From DATDAH01 sp036525535 (GTDB lineage Bacteria > Actinomycetota > Acidimicrobiia > Acidimicrobiales > DATDAH01), in NCBI GenBank assembly GCA_036525535.1, contig DATDAH010000258.1, forward strand, positions 1 to 13,003: a DNA stretch of 13,003 bases. The letters are read 5' to 3'. Of the stretch, positions 1-4,932 are shown piece after piece; position 1 is the stretch's first letter, and each line of letters starts with the position of its first letter. Made by a program: the position numbers and the translations under genes. Under the pieces are notes generated by a model. That model was not told the DNA's origin, did no database searches, and saw nothing but the letters and a program-made list of their open reading frames with translations.

Positions 1-746
1 AGGGGGACGTCGGCCTCGAAGACCTCTTCGGCGATGACGACCCGGCTCCGAGGGTCCAGCTCGGCGAGGCAGCAGGACAGCAGGGTCGTCTTGCCCGCCC
101 CGGGTCGTCCGGAGACGACGGCGGAGGCACCGGACTCGACGAACACGGCCAACAGGCTGGCGGTGGCCTGGTCGAGCATCCCGGTCGCCACGAGGTCGGC
201 CAGGCGCCGGTAGGCCAGGCCCGTGAACCTGCGGATGTTGACCATCGTGTGGCCGCCGCGGCTGAGGTCCCGATGGACGATGTGGAGGCGGGCTCCGTCC
301 TCGAGCTGGGCATCCTGGAGGCCGAGGGTGGGGTCGAGCTTGCGGTGGGCGCCGGTGGCGTCGTCAAGGATGCGGCTCAGCACTCGCAGCACGTGGTCGT
401 CGTCGTGGAAGACGTCGTCGTGGGGCCCGTCCGGGCCGCGGTGGCGCCTGACGAACAGGGCGTCGGGCGCGTTGATCATGATCTCCCACACGTCGTCGTC
501 GGCCAGGAGGGGGCCGAGAGGGCCGTAGCCGACGAGGTTGCGCAGGGCCCGCTCGACCACGTCGTCGTCGAGGGGCACGGGGCGACGACCGTCCCGGTGT
601 TCGGCGTTCCAGGTGTCGACGGCCTCGACAACCAGGCGTTGGAGGTGAGCCGGCCCGTCGGGACGGCTGAGGTCGAGGGCCAGCCCGTCCGCCCGCTCCT
701 GGGCCAGCCGCTCGATGTCGGCGAGGGGCGAGGACGTCACGGTCAT
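1..746 (-). CDS. cpaF: Tad/Flp pilus assembly ATPase, CpaF/TadA family (3' end outside window)
   Basis: Secretion ATPase of the type II/IV (PilT/VirB11-like) superfamily. In Tad systems this hexameric cytoplasmic enzyme drives pilin polymerisation through the TadB/TadC platform. About 248 residues are visible. An N-terminal domain has the family motif GYGPLGPLLADDDVWEIMIN (about residues 73-92), followed by a DGARLHIVHRDLSRGG segment, IRRFTGLA, and a Walker A SGRPGAGKTTLL at about 212-223. The Asp box starts as VVIAEEVFEAD just before the window edge; Walker B and the C-terminal half lie to the left. The start is the ATG whose last two bases enter the TGA stop of the cpaE-like gene (ATGA overlap). 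No Shine-Dalgarno precedes it, so translational coupling is likely. The family is clear from motifs and neighbours; assignment to Tad rather than another T2SS-like ATPase rests on cpaB and cpaE upstream. Confidence 0.9.
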   Translation of the reverse strand, partial: MTVTSSPLADIERLAQERADGLALDLSRPDGPAHLQRLVVEAVDTWNAEHRDGRRPVPLDDDVVERALRNLVGYGPLGPLLADDDVWEIMINAPDALFVRRHRGPDGPHDDVFHDDDHVLRVLSRILDDATGAHRKLDPTLGLQDAQLEDGARLHIVHRDLSRGGHTMVNIRRFTGLAYRRLADLVATGMLDQATASLLAVFVESGASAVVSGRPGAGKTTLLSCCLAELDPRSRVVIAEEVFEADVP

Positions 747-1909
747 CGGCCGGCACCGACGGCAAGGCCGACGCGGCGGACGAATCGAGCCGGGAGTGGC
801 CTCGCCTCGCGGATGCAGAGTTCGATGCCGCGGTCGTGGGCGAGGCAGGTCGGAGCGCGCCATGGCCCGGGGTCCGCGTCGGCCAAGATCGCCGTCATCG
901 TCCGGCAGGCCAGGACCTGGCGTGCTCTGCTGTTGGGGGCGTCGTTGAGGACGGGTTGCAGGCGGTCGTGGTCGATCCCGTGCCGGGTCAGGTCGACGAG
1001 CGTGCGGACGAGTCGATGGACGCCGGTGGTGGCCCAGCGACCGACCACGACGACGATTGCGGCGTGGGGCAGCGTGGCCCGGGCGAGGGCGTTGCGCTCT
1101 TCGAGGTCGAGCGAACCGCTCTCGGCGCGACCGTCCAGATCGGCAGAGACGTCCGCTACGACGAGCCGATGGCTTCGGCGCAGGACGTTGATGATCTGAT
1201 CGGCGACGACGGTGGTCAAGGCGGTCCATTCCTGGCGACGGCGAAGGCCGCAGAGGAGGTCGTACCCGGCGCCCTTGTCCGTCGTGGGCGGCGCCAGGTC
1301 CGCCGGTGGAGCATGGCGGAGGGCCTCGGCCAGCTCGAAGACGCCATCGTGGCCCGGCCGGACGCCGTGACGGAGGTGTTGGTCGGCGTCGAGGGCGAGG
1401 TCGGCCAGCAGGGTGCGGGCCTGGCCGGCGTGGTGGGCGGCGAGGGCCTGAGCCACCGTCGACGCGCCCACGCCGGCCGGACCGGTCACGGCGACGAGTT
1501 GTCCGAGCGACGGCGGATCGGCGGTGGGCTCGGGCCGGGGAGGACGGCTCGGTCGCCGTCGGGCGTGGCTCTGCAACACCGCCGCCAGTGCGTCGTGGTC
1601 GAAGTCGGCGGCCAGGACGGCGTCGGGCTCGAGTCGATCGCGCGTGGTGTCGAGACCGGGACCGTCGACCACAGCCAAGGCGGCTCCGGCCCGACGGACC
1701 GCATCCGCCAGTACCCGGTCGACGCCAGGCAGTCCGGCTTCGACGATGGCCAGGTCGACCGTCGCGTTGGCGAGCAATGCCCGCAGCTCCTCGGCGGACA
1801 CGCAGGTGGTGGTGTCCAGAGGCAGCGTCGCCCCGGATCCCCACCGGGCGATGGCGCGGGGCCAGGCGGGCCCCGGCCGGCCCAGCGTGGCCACGCGGTG
1901 ACGGATCAC
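743..1909 (-). CDS. cpaE: CpaE/TadZ-like pilus localisation ATPase (MinD/ParA superfamily)
   Basis: 388-residue protein. In Tad systems CpaE/TadZ places the secretion machine, often at a pole, and belongs to the MinD/ParA ATPase group. Residues about 1-115 look like a degenerate response-regulator receiver: DLAIVEAGLPG (52-62) matches the usual DLVLLDxxLPG strand, but Glu57 sits where the phospho-accepting Asp belongs. A Pro/Arg linker (117-134) leads to the ATPase domain. It has an atypical Walker A TGPAGVGASTV (142-152) in which the invariant lysine is Ala, as commonly seen in CpaE/TadZ proteins, then LLADLALDAD (167-176), a Walker B-like strand RLVVADVSADLDG (248-260) and VLND (320-323). 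The GTG start overlaps the upstream cpaB TGA (GTGA) and the stop overlaps the cpaF ATG, so the three genes form one operon. The closest alternative is a generic septum-site-determining-like protein; the cpaF neighbour favours CpaE. Confidence 0.87.
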   Translation of the reverse strand: MIRHRVATLGRPGPAWPRAIARWGSGATLPLDTTTCVSAEELRALLANATVDLAIVEAGLPGVDRVLADAVRRAGAALAVVDGPGLDTTRDRLEPDAVLAADFDHDALAAVLQSHARRRPSRPPRPEPTADPPSLGQLVAVTGPAGVGASTVAQALAAHHAGQARTLLADLALDADQHLRHGVRPGHDGVFELAEALRHAPPADLAPPTTDKGAGYDLLCGLRRRQEWTALTTVVADQIINVLRRSHRLVVADVSADLDGRAESGSLDLEERNALARATLPHAAIVVVVGRWATTGVHRLVRTLVDLTRHGIDHDRLQPVLNDAPNSRARQVLACRTMTAILADADPGPWRAPTCLAHDRGIELCIREARPLPARFVRRVGLAVGAGR

Positions 1910-2553
1910 GTCCCCGTCCCGACGGGGGACCGGACCACCGTCAGCTGGCCCTCGTCGACGGCCTCGACCAGGTCGAGCACCTCGGCCTGAGCTTGGAGGC
2001 GGACGGTGAGGAGCAGCCGGCCGGTCTCGGTCAGCAACCCGTCGGTCTCCGTTCGGGTCTCGATGACCACCGCGTCCTCGGCCACCTGGCTGGTGCCACC
2101 TCCCGGGAGGGTGGCGATCAGGTCGACGCGCTCGCCGGGGCGGATGCTGCCGCCGAGCGCCCGGTCGGTGGTGATGGCGAACGAGAGGTCGGCGCCCTCG
2201 ACCGGAGAGGTGCCGGCGGGCAGCACCTGGCTGAGCAGGAGCGGCTCACCCGGCGCCAGCGGAGCCAGGAGGACGGCCCCGTCGAGCAGGGCGGTGGCGG
2301 TGAAGGCCCGAGCCGCCACCGACGACGGCAGGTCGGCCGGCACCAGCTCCAGGTCCGCCGTGTCCAGAGCCGCGCCGGGAGCCAAAGGGCGGGCGGCGAC
2401 GACGTAGCTGGTGCCTGGGGGGCGATCGGCGTGGGCGTAGGCCTGGCTCACGCCGAGCAGGGCGACGGTCACCAGCAGGCCGCCGAGGGCGGCGCGCAGG
2501 GTGACGGCGGGACGAGCGAGCAGGGAAGGGAGGGAAAACTCATGTCCTGCCAT
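1906..2553 (-). CDS. cpaB: CpaB/RcpC-like Flp pilus assembly protein with SAF domain
   Basis: 215-residue membrane-anchored extracytoplasmic protein. A short cytoplasmic start is followed by one hydrophobic segment (about 22-41, AALGGLLVTVALLGVSQAYA). Next comes a SAF domain (about 49-112: YVVAARPLAPGAALDTADLE, then the DGAVLLAPLAPGEPLLLSQV stretch) and an RcpC-type domain (about 120-210, including GGSIRPGERVDLIATLPGG). In Tad systems CpaB/RcpC is thought to assist assembly or stabilise the envelope part of the channel. It is the first gene of the operon and overlaps cpaE by 4 bp. The ATG lies 8 nt after a TAAGCT box with no Shine-Dalgarno, consistent with a leaderless mRNA. A competing ATG ten bases downstream has a better upstream GGCAGGAC but is out of frame and gives only a short peptide. 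Family assignment is good; the exact gene name is by context. Confidence 0.82.
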   Translation of the reverse strand: MAGHEFSLPSLLARPAVTLRAALGGLLVTVALLGVSQAYAHADRPPGTSYVVAARPLAPGAALDTADLELVPADLPSSVAARAFTATALLDGAVLLAPLAPGEPLLLSQVLPAGTSPVEGADLSFAITTDRALGGSIRPGERVDLIATLPGGGTSQVAEDAVVIETRTETDGLLTETGRLLLTVRLQAQAEVLDLVEAVDEGQLTVVRSPVGTGT

Positions 2554-2561
2554 AGAAAGGC

Positions 2562-2590
2562 AGCTTACGTACTTACGTCTGACTTTTCAA
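2562..2590 (-). promoter_or_regulatory. Probable sigma-70-type promoter of the cpaB-cpaE-cpaF operon
   Basis: Read on the minus strand: TTGAAA (2585-2590, five of six bases of the -35 consensus), a 17-nt spacer, then TAAGCT (2562-2567, with the T-A....T frame of a -10 box). The -10 box ends 8 nt before the cpaB ATG, so transcription would start at or next to the start codon. This is the best promoter match I found in the window. Strength and start point are inferred, not shown. Confidence 0.6.
2564..2578. repeat. Direct repeat CTTACGT x2 overlapping the cpaB promoter
   Basis: CTTACGT occurs at 2564-2570 and again at 2572-2578, an 8-bp period. The first copy overlaps the putative -10 box and the second lies in the spacer of the cpaB promoter. 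A regulator bound here would compete with RNA polymerase. Head-to-tail half-sites are the kind of target known for BldC-like MerR-family proteins, and such a small HTH protein is encoded by the divergent gene at 2712. The link between the two is inference. Confidence 0.55.
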
Positions 2591-2698
2591 GCATTCTCGT
2601 GTTGTCTGAATGGCGTCACCTCACCGTCGTGTCCCGATGGTTCTCGACTCCTCCCGGTTGCCCTCGGGGGTATCCGCGTTCTTGTCACACCCTCGGGC

Positions 2699-2704
2699 TA
2701 CCGT
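2699..2704 (+). promoter_or_regulatory. Candidate -10 box (TACCGT) of the HTH regulator gene
   Basis: TACCGT ends 7 nt before the ATG at 2712. No Shine-Dalgarno is seen between them, so a leaderless transcript is likely. I see no convincing -35 hexamer at 17-18 bp; TTGTCA at 2682-2687 is too close (11 bp). Confidence 0.4.
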
Positions 2705-2711
2705 CGTCTCC

Positions 2712-2960
2712 ATGGCACCCGAGATCGAGTGGCTCAGCACCGCCGAGGCGGCGGGTCGCCTCGGCATCACCCCCCGCACGCTCTACCGGTTCCTCGACGA
2801 AGGCCAGCTCCCGGGTTACCGCTTCGGGCGGGTCATTCGCCTTCAGGCGACCGACGTCGCGGCGTTCATCGAGCACAGCCGGATCGAGCCCGGCACGCTC
2901 GAGCACCTCTACCCCGACCCCTCGCCGAGGGCGGCCGCGACCGCTGACGACGACGCGTAG
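2712..2960 (+). CDS. Small excisionase/MerR-type helix-turn-helix DNA-binding protein
   Basis: 82 residues forming a single winged HTH of the HTH_17/excisionase-like (MerR superfamily) type. IEWLSTAEAAGRLGITPRTL (5-24) gives the first helices and recognition helix. YRFLDEGQLPGYRFGRVIRL (25-44) gives the turn and wing, and ATDVAAFIEHSRIEPG the closing helix. The tail (about 69-82) is Pro/Ala/Asp-rich. The length resembles BldC-like one-domain regulators, with no effector domain. I chose the ATG at 2712 because homology-like sequence begins there and a TAnnnT box lies 7 nt upstream. The gene is divergent from the Tad operon, and its last 52 bp overlap the 3' end of the opposite-strand gene ending at 2909. 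Likely a transcriptional regulator; its target is not shown, with the adjacent cpaB promoter the obvious candidate. Confidence 0.8.
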   Translation: MAPEIEWLSTAEAAGRLGITPRTLYRFLDEGQLPGYRFGRVIRLQATDVAAFIEHSRIEPGTLEHLYPDPSPRAAATADDDA

Positions 2961-3427
2961 AGCGGCCCGGCCGGCCCGTCCCTCGCCAGGGTGACGATCG
3001 CGGAACCCACCGCCGTCAGTGTGCCCGTGTGCGCCGCCCCGTCGGCCAGCACCAGGGTGACGGTCTCACCCACGAGGCGGGACAGCGCCTCGACGAAGGT
3101 CCGGGCCACCCGATCGGGCCCGGGTCCGTCGTGGGCCCCCACCGCCTCCACGCTCAGCACCGTCGAGAGCCGGAGGTAGCGCCATCGGCCGTGGTCGACA
3201 AGGCGGACGTGGTCCGGGCCCAGCTCGGTCACCGAGCCGTGGTGGGGACCGCCCGTCGTCTCCAGGCGCACCGCCGAGCCGGCGGTCGCCAGGCGCTCGA
3301 GGGTCGACCCCAGCGTCGCCTCCTCGGCGTTCAGCTGGTCCCAGTCGCTCCGGCGGGAGCGGGCGTCGGCCGCCTGGGCCAAGCGGGCGGCGCGGGCCAG
3401 CGCCTCGGGGTCGGACGACTCGGTCAC
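2909..3427 (-). CDS. Conserved-looking actinobacterial protein of unknown function, two Sm-like beta repeats
   Basis: 172-residue soluble protein with no signal peptide or membrane segment. An Ala/Arg-rich, probably helical N-terminus (1-50) is followed by two similar segments. AVRLETTGGPHHGSVTELG plus HVRLVD (52-78) and TVTLVLADGAAHTGTLTAVG plus IVTLAR (122-149) share the pattern VxLxxxxGxxHxGxxTxxG....V.L. They resemble paired short beta barrels such as Sm-like folds. From memory, similar proteins of about this size exist across Actinobacteria without known function (sometimes mislabelled as Fis-family regulators). The GTG start lies 8 nt after TACGTT (minus strand), suggesting a leaderless mRNA; the only purine-rich stretch (GGGGAGA) is too far upstream. 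The end overlaps the HTH gene by 52 bp, tail to tail, and phoH diverges from its start. Confidence 0.7.
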   Translation of the reverse strand: MTESSDPEALARAARLAQAADARSRRSDWDQLNAEEATLGSTLERLATAGSAVRLETTGGPHHGSVTELGPDHVRLVDHGRWRYLRLSTVLSVEAVGAHDGPGPDRVARTFVEALSRLVGETVTLVLADGAAHTGTLTAVGSAIVTLARDGPAGPLYASSSAVAAALGEGSG

Positions 3428-3435
3428 CGAGCGGC

Positions 3436-3465
3436 AACGTAGATCTCCCCGGGGCGCCGCGTCAG
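3436..3465 (-). promoter_or_regulatory. Candidate promoter of the unknown-function gene at 2909-3427
   Basis: On the minus strand CTGACG (3460-3465) is followed by an 18-nt spacer and TACGTT (3436-3441), which ends 8 nt before the GTG start. The spacing is acceptable for a sigma-70-type promoter and implies a leaderless transcript. The -35 region lies within 10 bp of the phoH -10 box on the other strand. Confidence 0.45.
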
Positions 3466-3472
3466 GGGGCGG

Positions 3473-3478
3473 TACGCT
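3473..3478 (+). promoter_or_regulatory. Candidate -10 box (TACGCT) of the phoH operon
   Basis: TACGCT ends 14 nt before the phoH ATG. A start about 7 nt downstream would leave a leader of only about 7 nt, with no room for a Shine-Dalgarno. No good -35 hexamer is visible 17 bp upstream. Confidence 0.35.
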
Positions 3479-3492
3479 CGCCCGGACTGCGA

Positions 3493-4452
3493 ATGCCTTC
3501 GTCCCCCGTGAAGATCAACGTCCCCGGCAACCACCTGATGGTCGGCCTCCTCGGCCAGCGCGATGAGCTGCTGCGCCTCATCGAGGCCGCGTTCTCCGAC
3601 ACCGAGATCCGGGTCCGGGGCAACGAGATCACCGTCGAGGGCGAGGAGACCGAGGCCGTGGCCCGGCTCTTCGAGGAGCTGGTCATCCTCGTGCAGCGGG
3701 GTCACGCCCTCGAGCCGGCCGAAGTGGTGCGCACCATCGAGATGATCCGGGCCGACGAGCGGCCGTCGGAGGTCCTCACCGCCGAAGTGCTGCGGGGCTT
3801 CAAGGGCCGCACGGTCCGCCCCAAGTCCAGCGGGCAGAAGCGCTACGTGGACGCCATCGCCGACAACATCATCACCATCGGGATCGGCCCGGCGGGCACC
3901 GGCAAGTCCTGGCTGGCCGTCGCCACCGCGGTGCAGGCGCTGCAGGCCAAGGAGGTCGAGCGGATCATCCTGACCCGGCCCGCGGTCGAGGCGGGCGAGC
4001 GCCTGGGCTTCCTGCCCGGCGATCTCATGGCCAAGATCGACCCCTACCTGCGCCCCCTCTACGACGCCCTGTTCGACATGGTCGGGGCCGAGGGGGCCGA
4101 ACGGCTGATGGAGCGGGGCACGGTCGAGGTGGCACCGCTCGCCTTCATGCGGGGGCGCACGCTCAACGGCAGCTTCATCATCCTGGACGAGGCCCAGAAC
4201 ACCTCGCCCGAGCAGATGAAGATGTTCCTGACCCGCATCGGCTTCGGCTCGAAGGCCGTCATCACCGGTGACACGACCCAGGTCGACGTGCAGCACGGGC
4301 GCTCCGGGCTCGAGGGCCTGGAGCAGATCCTCACCGACATCGACGGCCTGGCCTTCGTGCGCCTCGGCTCCAAGGACGTGGTCCGGCACCGCATCGTGCA
4401 GGACATCGTGGACGCCTACGACAAGGCGTCCCTGAACCGGTCGCCCGAATGA
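3493..4452 (+). CDS. phoH: PhoH-like ATPase (YbeZ/PhoL type)
   Basis: 319-residue cytoplasmic P-loop NTPase, normal length for the YbeZ/PhoL branch. The N-terminal RNA-binding-like region (about 5-85) includes VRGNEITVEGEE. Then come KSSGQKRYVDAI, Walker A GPAGTGKS (132-139), the family signature TRPAVEAGERLGFLPGD (161-177), DPYLRPLYD, Walker B FIILDEAQN (228-236) and KAVITGD (254-260). YbeZ-type PhoH proteins work with YbeY in rRNA processing and ribosome quality control, and ybeY follows directly with a 4-bp ATGA overlap. The ATG at 3493 is the only good start upstream of the conserved KINVPGN region; a GTG at 3508 is an alternative. Confidence 0.93.
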   Translation: MPSSPVKINVPGNHLMVGLLGQRDELLRLIEAAFSDTEIRVRGNEITVEGEETEAVARLFEELVILVQRGHALEPAEVVRTIEMIRADERPSEVLTAEVLRGFKGRTVRPKSSGQKRYVDAIADNIITIGIGPAGTGKSWLAVATAVQALQAKEVERIILTRPAVEAGERLGFLPGDLMAKIDPYLRPLYDALFDMVGAEGAERLMERGTVEVAPLAFMRGRTLNGSFIILDEAQNTSPEQMKMFLTRIGFGSKAVITGDTTQVDVQHGRSGLEGLEQILTDIDGLAFVRLGSKDVVRHRIVQDIVDAYDKASLNRSPE

Positions 4453-4892
4453 GCGCCGTGGCGGCACCGGTGGTCGTGGCGCGCGACGACCAGGCTGAGG
4501 AGCCCGTCGACATCGCCCGCTGGGCCGACCTGGCCACCGCGGTGCTCGCGGCGGAGGGCGAGGCAGGGGAGCTGAACCTGCTCTTCGTGGACGAGGCGGC
4601 CATGGCCGTGCTCAACCAGGACCACATGGGCCACGAAGGACCGACCGACGTCCTGTCCTTCCCCATCGACGGCCCCGGTGCCGGCCCCGACGGCCTGCTC
4701 GGTGACGTCGTCGTCTGTCCCGCGGTGGCCCGTCGCAACGCCCCCGACCACGCCGGGACGTTCGAGGACGAAGTGGCACTGCTCGTCGTCCACGGCGTCC
4801 TCCACGTCCTGGGCCACGACCACGCCGAGGCCGACGAGGCCGCGGTGATGCGCCAGCGCGAGGTCACCCACCTGGAACGGTTCGGTCGATGA
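4449..4892 (+). CDS. ybeY: Endoribonuclease YbeY (rRNA maturation factor)
   Basis: 147-residue zinc-dependent single-strand RNase needed for 16S rRNA 3'-end maturation and 70S quality control. It shows LNLLFVDEAAMAVLNQDHMG (42-61), the substrate-region motif PTDVLSFP (65-72), GDVVVCP (85-91), and the metal site HGVLHVLGHDH (115-125) with three histidines. The N-terminal 20 residues are not conserved-looking. The ATG overlaps the phoH stop (ATGA), implying coupled translation. Length and motifs are typical. Confidence 0.95.
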   Translation: MSAVAAPVVVARDDQAEEPVDIARWADLATAVLAAEGEAGELNLLFVDEAAMAVLNQDHMGHEGPTDVLSFPIDGPGAGPDGLLGDVVVCPAVARRNAPDHAGTFEDEVALLVVHGVLHVLGHDHAEADEAAVMRQREVTHLERFGR

Positions 4893-4893
4893 G

Positions 4894-4920
4894 CCGGGAC
4901 GGGGACCCCCCGAGTCCCGG
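4894..4920 (+). other. Hairpin between ybeY and the corC-like gene
   Basis: CCGGGAC (4894-4900) pairs with GTCCCGG (4914-4920). The 13-nt interior is itself GGGG/CCCC-rich and can extend the stem. The element occupies most of the 40-bp gap between ybeY and the next ATG and ends 12 nt before it. There is no T-run. It may be a processing or attenuation structure or a weak terminator; its function is inferred. Confidence 0.5.
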
Positions 4921-4932
4921 AACACCGCCGGC

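Larger units (their letters stand above)
2554..2711. promoter_or_regulatory. Divergent intergenic region, cpaB operon / HTH regulator
   Basis: This 158-bp gap is the longest non-coding stretch of the window and visibly richer in A/T near the cpaB side. It holds the cpaB promoter, a direct repeat and a weaker promoter box for the HTH gene, each listed separately. The octamer CCCTCGGG occurs twice (2661-2668 and 2690-2697), 29 bp apart, just upstream of the HTH start; its role is unknown. An open frame extends upstream of the HTH start from 2610, but the family motif only begins after 2712, so I leave 2610-2711 non-coding. Confidence 0.7.

Noticed and set aside
249..1199. Plus-strand frame of 316 codons opposite cpaF/cpaE
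   Set aside because: Low-complexity Val/Gly/Glu composition typical of the complement of a GC-rich gene; the opposite strand encodes clear CpaF and CpaE motifs.
2661..2697. CCCTCGGG octamer repeated 29 bp apart upstream of the HTH gene
   Set aside because: Short GC-rich words recur easily at this composition; kept only as a note in the intergenic entry.
2610..2711. 34-codon N-terminal extension of the HTH protein
   Set aside because: No conserved-looking sequence before 2712, and the extension would cover the likely promoter.
1306..2994. Long plus-strand open frame (562 codons) opposite the Tad genes
   Set aside because: It spans cpaE, cpaB and an intergenic gap on the other strand, is Arg/Gly/Pro-rich with no domain motif, and is explained by GC-rich antisense frames lacking stops.
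3424..4467. Minus-strand frame of 347 codons covering all of phoH
   Set aside because: Antisense shadow; phoH has intact Walker motifs and codon bias on the plus strand.
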